Shown one piece after another: positions 21,885 to 30,005 of a stretch of 64,000 nt of DNA. The notes under the pieces are model-generated. The model was not told the origin of the DNA, made no database searches, and was given only the letters and a program-made list of their open reading frames with translations. The stretch spans positions 1 to 64,000 of the forward strand of contig CAIJOY010000007.1 in the NCBI GenBank assembly GCA_903822425.1, read 5' to 3'. Made by a program: the position numbers and the translations under genes. The stretch's first letter is position 1, and each line of letters opens with the position of its first letter. The stretch is from an uncultured Actinomycetes bacterium (GTDB lineage: Bacteria; Actinomycetota; Actinomycetes; Nanopelagicales; Nanopelagicaceae).

Positions 21885-24116
21885 GTGAAAAAAACCGCAA
21901 TCGCGAGAGCAACTGCTTTAGCAGTTCTCGCAGGCCTCTTTGTTGGGCTAGCCCCCGCAAACGCTGTTGTGATCCGAGTTCCTAAAACTGCGATGCAGGC
22001 CTGTGCTGTTGCACCCGGAATTTATTGCGTTGAGTCTGTAACTGTTACAGATTCATCTGGCAAGAAGATTCCTTTGCTCTACGTACCAAGTGGTGCAGAT
22101 GTCCCACAGCAAAAGACTCCATCTGACTTTTTCGCACCTGTGGCCAGAATGGTTGGCGGCAAAGTTGTGCAAAATGACTGGTGGATGTCGCAATACCAGC
22201 GCGATCCATTGACATCAGGAAAGTTAGTTGTTCAAGATCAGTCGGCTCTCCTTGGAACTGCTAATTTTCCAGAACAAGGCGCGATCTATGATCCTGTCAC
22301 TAAGAAGTTTGATATCAATAAGCCAGAAGATACTTATGCCCAACCTGTAGATTGCTGGGATCCGGTAGCACAAAAGGGCACACAAAAGCCATTTAGTGAT
22401 TGCTTCAAGGGTGCAAACGTATTCTTGCTTGATAACACAGTCCAATACATTTATTACTACCCAACACCTGCTGCAGCTGCCTCAGAGAATAAGAACTTCA
22501 AAGCCGCAACCTTTATTGATCTGGCAGAACTCTCTGCCCTTCAGCAACGTCCTACATTCGGGGCAACTTACGATGCGGCTACAAAGACATTCTCTTCAAC
22601 CGAGTCAATAGTTATCCCTCTATGGGTTACCCAGAATGCACTCGTCAACGGTTGGGCAGTTGCCGGAACAGTTGCAACAGTTCCAACAGTTGCAGCAACA
22701 GGTGCTGGTCCATTTACCAATACACCGTGCTCTGCTGCTGAATTAGCTGGCACAACTGGCGTAGGTATTCCTGAGACTCCAAGCCATGTAAAACTCACCA
22801 TTGATGCAGTTGGCGTGAAAGTTTGGTGGGATGCTCCTACCGGACCAGCGCCAGCAAGCTACACAGTGACGGGCGTTAATACCGGCGCTGTTATAAACAA
22901 GTCCACCGATGTTGGAGCAGTCTCCTGCGTTATTTTGACATGGGATTCATTTGGCGCAACAGGTGACAAATTGCCTACAGCAGCCAACCGATACGATGGT
23001 TTTTGGTTCTGGGTTGGCGCAGTTGCGACCTCTGGAACTAACTCCGGTTTCAAAGCGTGGGTCAATGATGCCTATGCAGAGAATTACACGGATCCAACAG
23101 GTGCTTTAACGCCACCACTTTCACCAGATCCTGCAACAACAGTGGGGCAACCAGCTGAGGCAGGCCGTGTACTTCCTGGACGTTGGACAAGCCCTAACTG
23201 GCAAGGTCTTAACCTTGGATCACTGGGATATGACGGACTCTACGTTGAAGCGAAATCTGCAAACGAGTTCACAAACATCTTGATGATTGACGTATTGCCA
23301 ACACTTACTGGCGCTGACAAGAAAGTAAATCTTGCCGGTCAAGTAGGAAATAAGGCATATGCAACCAGCCTTGATCCAGATGTCGTCATCTCTGTAAAGG
23401 TTCGCACAGGTCAAATGACACCTGGTGTAACAGTTGCAATCGGCGCAGATGTTGTCATCAATGGACAAAATGAAGGTGAATACACCTCCATTACTATGAC
23501 TGGTACTGCAGTCACAGTTCCATTGGCTGCAAAAGCTGCAGACTGCACAGGTGAAGCTGGAATTTCTAAGGCGAATGTTCGCCAATTCCAAGCAATTGTC
23601 CTTCCTTCCAACGATGATATGTCCGGATTTGGTGTCGATGGCACCTCAGGTGACATGTACATTGGATCCAATGGTGTCTGCTCTTTGAGCACGCCAACAT
23701 GGGATAACGCGACAAAGAGCTTTAGCTGGCAAACATCAGCACCACACTTTGCTCCAGATGGAGTCACAGTTAACCGTGGCTTCTACAAAGCAATCATCCC
23801 AACAGGAGATGCTGCAATTCTCTGGGGAATGACAAATCCTAATGATGCAGCTACAGCGCTCTCCGTTTCTGTTTCAACAGAAGCCGGTGGAAGCACTGCA
23901 GCGATCAGCAAGATTTCTGTTAAGAACGGGAAGATCATTATCGATGTTTCCGGATTCCAGTTCTCTCGTCCAAAACTTCGCATCGGTTTGAAGCCTGGCT
24001 ATAAGGCATCTAAGCCAGTGGCCAAGGCTTCAACGGTCACATGCGTTATGGGCAAGACAACAAAGAAGGTCACTGCGGTTAGTCCAAAGTGCCCTGCTGG
24101 ATATAAGAAGAAGTAA
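21885..24116 (+). CDS. Large secreted protein with Lys-rich C-terminal module
   Basis: Function not recognised. GTG 21885 follows GAGGGAG and gives 743 residues; the track start at 21825 has no ribosome site. A Sec signal peptide ends at about ANA-VVIR. A disulfide-type motif CAVAPGIYCVESV follows, then a middle region with a fibronectin-III-like stretch (PSHVKLTIDAVGVKVWWDAP). The C-terminal part of about 120 residues ends in STVTCVMGKTTKKVTAV...CPAGYKKK, closely matching the tail of the next gene. No LPXTG, lipobox or late TM is present. It is probably a cell-surface or released protein; adhesion, binding or enzymatic roles cannot be decided. A strong terminator follows. Confidence 0.75.
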   Translation: MKKTAIARATALAVLAGLFVGLAPANAVVIRVPKTAMQACAVAPGIYCVESVTVTDSSGKKIPLLYVPSGADVPQQKTPSDFFAPVARMVGGKVVQNDWWMSQYQRDPLTSGKLVVQDQSALLGTANFPEQGAIYDPVTKKFDINKPEDTYAQPVDCWDPVAQKGTQKPFSDCFKGANVFLLDNTVQYIYYYPTPAAAASENKNFKAATFIDLAELSALQQRPTFGATYDAATKTFSSTESIVIPLWVTQNALVNGWAVAGTVATVPTVAATGAGPFTNTPCSAAELAGTTGVGIPETPSHVKLTIDAVGVKVWWDAPTGPAPASYTVTGVNTGAVINKSTDVGAVSCVILTWDSFGATGDKLPTAANRYDGFWFWVGAVATSGTNSGFKAWVNDAYAENYTDPTGALTPPLSPDPATTVGQPAEAGRVLPGRWTSPNWQGLNLGSLGYDGLYVEAKSANEFTNILMIDVLPTLTGADKKVNLAGQVGNKAYATSLDPDVVISVKVRTGQMTPGVTVAIGADVVINGQNEGEYTSITMTGTAVTVPLAAKAADCTGEAGISKANVRQFQAIVLPSNDDMSGFGVDGTSGDMYIGSNGVCSLSTPTWDNATKSFSWQTSAPHFAPDGVTVNRGFYKAIIPTGDAAILWGMTNPNDAATALSVSVSTEAGGSTAAISKISVKNGKIIIDVSGFQFSRPKLRIGLKPGYKASKPVAKASTVTCVMGKTTKKVTAVSPKCPAGYKKK

Positions 24117-24149
24117 CTCAGCTCCACACATAACGGGGTAGAAAACAGG

Positions 24150-24196
24150 GATCGCCTCGCCACTTGAGAAATCAATGGCGAGGCGATCTTTTCTTT
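24150..24196 (+). terminator. Rho-independent terminator
   Basis: GATCGCCTCGCCA and TGGCGAGGCGATC form a perfect 13-bp stem with a 13-nt loop, followed directly by TTTTCTTT. It ends the transcript of the 743-residue secreted protein, so the following secreted protein must have its own promoter or rely on read-through. Confidence 0.93.
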
Positions 24197-24214
24197 CATC
24201 AGGAAGGCCATTAA

Positions 24215-25834
24215 ATGAAGTTGCGCAAGGCACTGCTTTTGTTGGCGCTATTTCCGATTCTTCTCACTGGTTTTTCTTCGGCATCGGCCACCGAAGTCCC
24301 ATCAAATAAGTATTTGTGGCCCCCTGTGTGGAATGGGAAAACTGATGTCAGCGCTCAACCAATCACACATTATGCCTTCGAAATTGTTGATACTTTTAAC
24401 TCGGGCAGTACTGACTGGAGCTTTATTCGCGTAGCAACTCCTGGACCCCAGCCACTGTGTTCTAGCTTAAATGATTCCTATTGTGTGCCACTTGCAGAGA
24501 AATATGGTTGGTGGATTATTCGTGTTCTCCCAGCCTGCAAGAGTGCAACGGATCTGAGTGATTGCATCGAGGGGTTGAGCATTGCATCGGCTGATGGACA
24601 GAAACGAGAACTTCGATTCCTCAAAACTTTGGAAAAATCTGGGATTACTGCTGACCCTGTGCGTGGACTAGGAGAAGGTTCTGGAAGTAGTTTGTGGGTA
24701 GAAAAAGGTTCTGACGATTCCACTGGTTACATGGTCACCGTTAGCGGTGATGCTGGCGGAAGTTTTTCTAGTAGTTCATTTCCACTCCAGAACTTTGCAG
24801 CTACCGTCGTGCCGTATAAGAAATATTTAGGTGACTTTAAAGCTCTCCATTGGAGTATCAATGACACTACTCACCAGGGACAGGGATCATCAACGAACGC
24901 TCCCTTGGATTGCATCTGGACTGATACGGGTGAGTGTGGAGTAACTTCTGAATTTCCAGAAGATTCGAGAATTAGTTTAAGAGTGCATCTTCCCGCTTCG
25001 ATGACGGGCTGGCTCATCGGGCGACTAAAAACACCCAACATTAATGTCGAAGAGATCTCTCCTTCAATGGGAGAGAAAATTGGTGTGAATCGTGTGACCG
25101 TAGATGCTCTGCCAGTTAATTTACCAATGGTAGCCGCTGCTGCTCCAGTCAATGAAGCAACCCCGTTAGTTCTTGGCCTCTGGAAAGACAATATTTGCCC
25201 TGAATGCGAGCATGGGATTTGGGGTGTTAACGTTGCAAGCAGTAATCCAAATGCCTTTGATATGTTAAAAATATTTGATAAATGGATTGGTAACAAGGCA
25301 CTCCTGTCGGTACCGACGTGGTCGGTTTCTAGCTTGATTGGATCAACTCAAGAGTTAGTAGGGTGCAACAAAGTTTCAAGAAAATTGCAAGGATTAGTGA
25401 CCACTAATGCCACCGCCTATGAAGGCAAACCTCCAACTTTTGATGGAACTTCTTTAAATTACAAACTGGCAGGAGTTCATTACGCAGCAGATGGCACCGT
25501 TTTCCAAGGTTCCTATGATTTACTGCTAAGTTCTGATGCAGCTCGTTGTTTATACAAATTTACAAACGCTCCTATTCAAGCGGTGGTTTCTGTGACTTCC
25601 TCCGATGGAGAAACCCGTGCCTCCACCTCGGTGTTGAGTGAAAAGGATGGTTGGCTCCATCTTGCTGCTTATGGTTTTACTTTCTCAACCCCCACGATCA
25701 AGATTCAATTGACTCAAAGTAAGGCAACGCCCGTAATCGCCAAGAGAACCACAATTACCTGCGTTAAAGGTAAAGTAAGCAAGTCGATTACGGCGATAAA
25801 GCCGACCTGTCCTTCTGGGTACAAGAAGAAGTAA
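24215..25834 (+). CDS. Second secreted protein with the same C-terminal module
   Basis: Function not recognised. It has 539 residues with an AGGAAG Shine-Dalgarno 8 nt before the ATG. The signal peptide ends near SASA-TEVPS. Two features match its neighbour. One is an early Cys pair with CIEGLSI after it, comparable with CVESVTV. The other is a C-terminal stretch that begins YAADGTVFQGSYD and ends in TTITCVKGKVSKSITAI...CPSGYKKK. The middle regions show little obvious similarity. It was probably formed by duplication or module sharing. The gene is 9 nt from the DUF4436-like gene, so the two are likely one operon. Confidence 0.73.
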   Translation: MKLRKALLLLALFPILLTGFSSASATEVPSNKYLWPPVWNGKTDVSAQPITHYAFEIVDTFNSGSTDWSFIRVATPGPQPLCSSLNDSYCVPLAEKYGWWIIRVLPACKSATDLSDCIEGLSIASADGQKRELRFLKTLEKSGITADPVRGLGEGSGSSLWVEKGSDDSTGYMVTVSGDAGGSFSSSSFPLQNFAATVVPYKKYLGDFKALHWSINDTTHQGQGSSTNAPLDCIWTDTGECGVTSEFPEDSRISLRVHLPASMTGWLIGRLKTPNINVEEISPSMGEKIGVNRVTVDALPVNLPMVAAAAPVNEATPLVLGLWKDNICPECEHGIWGVNVASSNPNAFDMLKIFDKWIGNKALLSVPTWSVSSLIGSTQELVGCNKVSRKLQGLVTTNATAYEGKPPTFDGTSLNYKLAGVHYAADGTVFQGSYDLLLSSDAARCLYKFTNAPIQAVVSVTSSDGETRASTSVLSEKDGWLHLAAYGFTFSTPTIKIQLTQSKATPVIAKRTTITCVKGKVSKSITAIKPTCPSGYKKK

Positions 25835-25843
25835 GGAGTTGAG

Positions 25844-26824
25844 ATGATTCGAGCTTTTATTAGCCGGCGCAAATTCATTGTGAGCTTTGCTGCGATCTTT
25901 CTTGCTTACCTAGCAGTAGTTGTCTTGATTTCACAAACAAATACAGGCGCAGCAGATTCGATCGATACAGCGCTTCAAACTGCTGTCGGTGATGAACGTA
26001 TGGATGTCTTAATCCAAATCACCGAAGTTGATCCGCTCAAAGGGACGGCACTAGCGCGTATTTTGCCATGGCCAAATTCAGAAAATCTTGGGTATAAATA
26101 CAAGAGCGGTTGGCTTCCAAGAAAAGATATTACTTTCCATGTGGATTCCATTATTGGATCAAGTCCTACAGGCAACAACTTGTATCAATTTGCGAAGGGA
26201 GATCCAGTAGGCGGATTTGATGTTCAAATTGATGAGCAACCAGGAGATTCAAGCCATTCCAATGTTTCGTGGTATCCAATGGATGAATACGCATTTGAAG
26301 TTCCCGTCACTGGTACTTATGTTGATAATAAAGGCAAAGTTCAAGATATGGCAGTTTTGCCTTTGGATTACACAAAGGGAAGCGATACTTTTGATATCCA
26401 TATGACCCATGGATTCTGGAGTGATCCCAACAGAATTGTTTCCATGTCTGATGCGACTTCCGTTCACGATGCTGCAGATGAAATGAAACATGGATTTTCT
26501 TCTTCTGTCTTTACAGCGCATCGTTCAAATTCAACAAAGTTACTTGTAATTATCATTTTGCTATTAATGCTAACTGCCCTTGCTTCTGTGAGCATCATGG
26601 CTTATATGGTTGTTCATGGAATTCGACCACCTACGCTTTCAGCTCTTATTTGGAGTGCGGCACTAACTTTTTCTTTGATTTCTCTTCGTGATCTCTTACC
26701 GGGCAAACCACCCGTGGGGATCTTTATCGATAAACTTGTCTATTTCCCGGCGCTGATTACGACTCTTTCTTGCTCACTGTGGATCTTGCTTATTTGGTCA
26801 ACCCGCGAGGATTTCGAAAGCTAA
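25844..26824 (+). CDS. DUF4436-like membrane protein
   Basis: The 326 residues have an N-terminal TM at about 13-32, a soluble extracytoplasmic domain of about 200 residues, and three TM segments at the C-terminus. The soluble part contains NVSWYPMDEYAFEVPVTG and the TM2-TM3 linker has LRDLLPGKPPVGIFIDKLVYFPA, both like the DUF4436 family of Actinobacteria. No function is known for that family. Its position directly after the second secreted protein suggests it could anchor or display that protein at the membrane; this is inference. Confidence 0.7.
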   Translation: MIRAFISRRKFIVSFAAIFLAYLAVVVLISQTNTGAADSIDTALQTAVGDERMDVLIQITEVDPLKGTALARILPWPNSENLGYKYKSGWLPRKDITFHVDSIIGSSPTGNNLYQFAKGDPVGGFDVQIDEQPGDSSHSNVSWYPMDEYAFEVPVTGTYVDNKGKVQDMAVLPLDYTKGSDTFDIHMTHGFWSDPNRIVSMSDATSVHDAADEMKHGFSSSVFTAHRSNSTKLLVIIILLLMLTALASVSIMAYMVVHGIRPPTLSALIWSAALTFSLISLRDLLPGKPPVGIFIDKLVYFPALITTLSCSLWILLIWSTREDFES

Positions 26825-26833
26825 GGCTTCCGA

Positions 26834-26839
26834 TAAGGT
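26834..26839 (+). promoter_or_regulatory. -10 box of a probable leaderless nagA transcript
   Basis: TAAGGT matches TANNNT and lies exactly 6 nt before the GTG start of nagA, which has no Shine-Dalgarno. This is the geometry expected when transcription begins at the start codon. The -35 is weak. Confidence 0.5.
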
Positions 26840-26845
26840 AGCGCT

Positions 26846-27778
26846 GTGAGCAAAACAGTTCCGGCATTTATCGATCTACAAGTCAATGGGCACGGCGGAA
26901 TCGATATTTTGTCGATCACTTCGACAGATGAACTGCGCTCTGTGGGCCGCTCTCTTTGGTCTCAAGGAGTGCAGGCCTACCTGCCTACATTGATCACTGG
27001 CCCATTGGATCGAAGCGTTGAAGTGATGAAATTAATTGAGCAGGTGCGTAGATCACCGCGCGAGGATGAAGCAGAAATTATTGGCATTCATCTAGAGGGA
27101 CCGTTTCTTTCACCAGAAAAACCAGGGACACATCCTCTGAATTTCCTACGGCTTCCAACGCGAGAGCTGATCGGTGCTTATTTGGCAGCTGGCACAGTCA
27201 CGATGGTCACGCTTGCACCAGAACTTCCTGGCGCTTTGGAAGCTATTGAATTTCTTACGCAGATGGGAGTGATTGTTTCATTGGGACATTCCAATGCAAC
27301 TGCAGCACAAGCACATGCTGGTTTTGATGCTGGCGCTCGGTGCGTGACACATATCTGGAATGCCATGAACAAAGATCGCCAAGCTGGCGTTGCAGCTGCA
27401 GCCCTTGAGCGAGAAGAGATTTACATCATGATGATCATTGATGGCCAACATCTTGATGATGATCTTGTGAAATACACGATCGATAAAGCACCGCAGCGCT
27501 TTATCGTCACTAATGATGCAATCGTTGCTGCAGGCCTTGGAGATGGAAGTTTCCCTTTTGGAACATTTGAAATAAACGTCAAAGATGGCCGGGCCACCAG
27601 AGCAGATGGAACCCTCTCGGGGGGAGTGGGATCCCTGAAGGATTCCTTGGCAAGGATGTTGGCCTTAGGGGTGGATTTTGATAGCGCCCTTGCCAGCATT
27701 ACTTCTCGTCCCGGCGAACTCATTGGCCGGCCAGAACTTGGCCAATTGAGCCTAGGTATCCGAACGACAGTGGTGTAA
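26846..27778 (+). CDS. nagA: N-acetylglucosamine-6-phosphate deacetylase, minimal form
   Basis: Hydrolyses GlcNAc-6-P to GlcN-6-P and acetate. The barrel motifs are all present: DLQVNGHGG (residues 11-18), HLEGPF (Glu84), LGHSNA (His148), VTHIWNAMN (His169), DGQHL and TNDAI (Asp224, the catalytic Asp), then TLSGG. At 310 residues it is about 70 shorter than usual. It begins right at the barrel and stops at IRTTVV, where the usual protein would return to the second half of its beta-sandwich. So the whole beta-sandwich seems deleted from both ends. GTG start, apparently leaderless. It would feed the SIS enzyme at 19.4 kb. Confidence 0.88.
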   Translation: MSKTVPAFIDLQVNGHGGIDILSITSTDELRSVGRSLWSQGVQAYLPTLITGPLDRSVEVMKLIEQVRRSPREDEAEIIGIHLEGPFLSPEKPGTHPLNFLRLPTRELIGAYLAAGTVTMVTLAPELPGALEAIEFLTQMGVIVSLGHSNATAAQAHAGFDAGARCVTHIWNAMNKDRQAGVAAAALEREEIYIMMIIDGQHLDDDLVKYTIDKAPQRFIVTNDAIVAAGLGDGSFPFGTFEINVKDGRATRADGTLSGGVGSLKDSLARMLALGVDFDSALASITSRPGELIGRPELGQLSLGIRTTVV

Positions 27779-27882
27779 GTCTCAGCTGATTGAGGCGATT
27801 TCCCTTATACCCACGCTTGGCTTTAGAATCACCTTTCGCCTCGCAAGGGGCTATCCATTCGTCATAGAAAAGTAGGTATCGC

Positions 27883-28104
27883 TTGGCCAAGAAAGATGGT
27901 GCTATCGAAATCGAAGGCACTGTTGCCGAAGCTCTACCTAATGCGATGTTTCGCGTGGAGTTAACAAACGGACACAGAATTCTCGCGCACATTAGCGGGA
28001 AGATGCGGAAGAACTACATCCGTATCCTTCCAGCCGATCGCGTGATTGTAGAACTGAGTCCATATGATCTCACCCGAGGTCGGATTGTTTATCGTTACAA
28101 GTAA
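27883..28104 (+). CDS. infA: Translation initiation factor IF-1
   Basis: OB-fold factor that binds the 30S A site during initiation. It has 73 residues: [27 protein letters not shown]..., ending RGRIVYRYK. The start is TTG 27883 (translated as Met) with no strong Shine-Dalgarno. The 104-nt gap upstream contains TTTAGAATC and TAGAAA boxes that could be promoter elements, but I cannot assign one. Normally infA follows map; here the accessory block separates them. Confidence 0.96.
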   Translation: MAKKDGAIEIEGTVAEALPNAMFRVELTNGHRILAHISGKMRKNYIRILPADRVIVELSPYDLTRGRIVYRYK

Positions 28105-28154
28105 AACTTGTTGCAGTAAATAATTTTGATGTAGTGCATGAAGGAGGGCAGCTC

Positions 28155-28268
28155 ATGAAGGTCAAGCCAAGCGTGAAGAAGATTTGCGATAAGTGCAAAG
28201 TTATTCGTCGCAGAGGTCGCGTCATGGTGATCTGCGACAACCTCCGACACAAGCAACGTCAGGGATAA
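28155..28268 (+). CDS. rpmJ: 50S ribosomal protein L36
   Basis: Too short for the ORF track. The 37 residues [20 protein letters not shown]...ending LRHKQRQG are read from ATG 28155, with AAGGAGGG as Shine-Dalgarno. The zinc ligands Cys11, Cys14, Cys27 and His32 are intact, so this is the zinc-binding (C+) form. It lies between infA and rpsM as in most Actinobacteria. Confidence 0.95.
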   Translation: MKVKPSVKKICDKCKVIRRRGRVMVICDNLRHKQRQG

Positions 28269-28290
28269 GTAGAACCTAGTAATACCTTGA

Positions 28291-28429
28291 ATTTCTGAAA
28301 AGAAATCCAAGTGAACGGTAAGCGCGTGGCGCGACTGTTTCTTTAGTTGAAAAACTAAAGGTGCAGACCCTTGGTCCGACAGGCTAAGGCCCATCATTAG
28401 ATGGGAAGCGTTGCGAAGGACCTGTCGGA
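28291..28429 (+). promoter_or_regulatory. Structured leader before the rpsM operon
   Basis: The 180-nt gap between rpmJ and rpsM holds several perfect inverted repeats. They are ATTTCT-GAAA-AGAAAT (28291-28306), CTTTAGTT-GAAA-AACTAAAG (28341-28360), and a long-range pair TCCGACAGG/CCTGTCGGA (28375-28383 with 28421-28429). The long pair encloses a third hairpin, CCCATC-ATTA-GATGGG (28390-28405). The last stem ends 7-20 nt before the candidate start codons. Ribosomal protein S4, encoded by rpsD in this operon, controls comparable leaders in other bacteria; that role is inferred here. Confidence 0.6.
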
Positions 28430-28448
28430 TTAATGAATGGTTGAAAAC

Positions 28449-28826
28449 ATGGCACGTCTTGTTGGTGTCGATCTACCGCGCGAAAAGCGTGTAGAGGTCG
28501 CACTTACCTATATCTTCGGAATGGGTCTTACCCGTTCTCAAAAAACATTAGCGGCAACTGGCATTAGTCCAGACACGCGCGTCAAAGACCTTCAAGAGCC
28601 AGAACTCGCAAAACTTCGCGAGTTCATTGAAGCTAACTTCAAGATCGAAGGCGATTTGCGACGTGAAGTCGCCGCCGATATTCGACGCAAAGTCGAAATT
28701 CAAAGTTACCAAGGAATTCGTCACCGTAAGGGACTTCCTGTTCGCGGTCAACGCACACACACCAACGCGCGTACGCGTAAGGGTCCTCGTAAAGCAATTG
28801 CTGGTAAGAAGAAGGTGACTAAGTAA
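28449..28826 (+). CDS. rpsM: 30S ribosomal protein S13
   Basis: Small-subunit head protein contacting tRNA and 50S. The 125 residues start [26 protein letters not shown] and have the basic C-terminus [19 protein letters not shown] 28449 is chosen over the track start at 28437 because family members begin at MAR. Neither start has a clear Shine-Dalgarno, and the structured leader lies directly upstream. It overlaps rpsK by 1 nt. Confidence 0.95.
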   Translation: MARLVGVDLPREKRVEVALTYIFGMGLTRSQKTLAATGISPDTRVKDLQEPELAKLREFIEANFKIEGDLRREVAADIRRKVEIQSYQGIRHRKGLPVRGQRTHTNARTRKGPRKAIAGKKKVTK

Positions 28827-29257
28827 TGGCCGCTCCTAAAGCAAAGACCGCAGCAACTACAAAGGCTGCTGGCAAAGGAAAAGTTAAACTCCGCAAGAAG
28901 GAGAAGAAGAATGTTGCTGTTGGACAGGCTCACATCAAGAGCACCTTCAACAACACCATTATTTCTATCACCGATCCTACGGGCGCCGTTATTTCGTGGT
29001 CATCTTCAGGCCAAGTTGGCTTTAAAGGTTCGCGTAAATCAACTCCATTTGCTGCCCAACTTGCTGCTGAATCTGCAGCACGTCGTGCGCAAGAGCACGG
29101 CTTGAAAAAAGTTGATGTTTTCGTCAAAGGTCCAGGATCTGGACGCGAGACTGCAATTCGTTCGCTACAAGCAGCCGGTTTGGAAGTTGGTGCCATCTCT
29201 GATGTCACACCAGCTCCCCACAACGGATGTCGTCCACCGAAACCACGTCGAGTTTAA
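28826..29257 (+). CDS. rpsK: 30S ribosomal protein S11
   Basis: Small-subunit platform protein near the mRNA exit. It has 143 residues with a Lys/Ala-rich N-terminal extension and the core [21 protein letters not shown], ending [12 protein letters not shown]. Starts within the rpsM stop (TAATG). Confidence 0.97.
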   Translation: MAAPKAKTAATTKAAGKGKVKLRKKEKKNVAVGQAHIKSTFNNTIISITDPTGAVISWSSSGQVGFKGSRKSTPFAAQLAAESAARRAQEHGLKKVDVFVKGPGSGRETAIRSLQAAGLEVGAISDVTPAPHNGCRPPKPRRV

Positions 29258-29273
29258 GGAAGGAAGAGAATAA

Positions 29274-29900
29274 ATGGCTCGTTATACCGGAGCAGATTGC
29301 AAGCGCTGCCGTCGCGAAAAAGTAAAGCTCTTTCTTAAGGGCTCTAAGTGCGATGGACCAAAATGTCCGATCGAATCTCGTCCATATCCACCAGGACAAC
29401 ACGGCCGTGGCCGTTCCAAGGAATCTGAGTACCTATTGCAGATGCGCGAAAAACAAAAGTGCGCTCGCATTTACGGTGTATTGGAAAAGCAATTCCGTGG
29501 ATACTACGAAGAAGCAAACCGTCGCCAAGGCAAGACCGGCGAAAACTTGCTCGTCATTTTGGAAACTCGCTTGGATAACGTCGTTTTCCGCGCAGGTTTC
29601 GCAAAGAGTCGCGACATGGCACGCCAACTGGTGCGTCACGGTCACTTCTTAGTTAATGGCAAGAAGGTAAACATTCCTTCTTTCCGTGTATCAGCTATGG
29701 ACATCATTGATGTCTTGCCTAAATCGCTAGATCTCACACCATTCATCGTGGCCAGCGCCGAACTTGGCGAGAAGTCAGTGCCAGCATGGATGGAAGTTGT
29801 TGGTGCACAAATGCGCATCATCATCCACGGGGTACCAGCGCGTGCGGTAATTGATACCCAAGTCCAAGAACAGCTAATCGTTGAGCTTTACTCCAAGTAA
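29274..29900 (+). CDS. rpsD: 30S ribosomal protein S4, zinc-binding type
   Basis: Primary assembly protein of the 30S body. The 208 residues carry four N-terminal cysteines (9, 12, 26, 31) predicting a zinc site, and the S4 RNA-binding domain with [31 protein letters not shown]. In other bacteria S4 represses its own operon by binding the leader. The structured region before rpsM is a candidate target here. Confidence 0.97.
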   Translation: MARYTGADCKRCRREKVKLFLKGSKCDGPKCPIESRPYPPGQHGRGRSKESEYLLQMREKQKCARIYGVLEKQFRGYYEEANRRQGKTGENLLVILETRLDNVVFRAGFAKSRDMARQLVRHGHFLVNGKKVNIPSFRVSAMDIIDVLPKSLDLTPFIVASAELGEKSVPAWMEVVGAQMRIIIHGVPARAVIDTQVQEQLIVELYSK

Positions 29901-29913
29901 TTACCTGCAGTAC

Positions 29914-29943
29914 TTGGATTTGTTTTAAAGAACTTAATAACTT
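29914..29943 (+). promoter_or_regulatory. Possible promoter before rpoA
   Basis: TTGGAT (29914-29919) and TAACTT (29938-29943) are 18 nt apart in the 105-nt gap between rpsD and rpoA. The -10 overlaps a direct repeat ACTTAATA-ACTTAATA. An internal promoter would give extra RNA polymerase alpha subunit independent of the ribosomal operon. Confidence 0.38.
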
Positions 29944-29962
29944 AATAAGAGGAATCAAAGTA

Positions 29963-29984
29963 GGAAATCAAATAGTGGATTTCC
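29963..29984 (+). promoter_or_regulatory. Hairpin in the rpoA leader
   Basis: GGAAATC and GATTTCC form a 7-bp stem with an 8-nt loop, ending 9 nt before the GGAGG ribosome site of rpoA. It may influence rpoA translation. Confidence 0.35.
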
Positions 29985-30005
29985 GTGACCTATGGAGGAT
30001 CAGCA

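Noticed and set aside
27770-27882. Continuation of nagA in another frame after a frameshift
   Set aside because: No sandwich-domain sequence was found in other frames after the stop; the gap reads as the infA upstream region.
13517-27882. Prophage or transposon origin of the accessory block
   Set aside because: No transposase, integrase, phage gene, flanking repeat or tRNA is visible.
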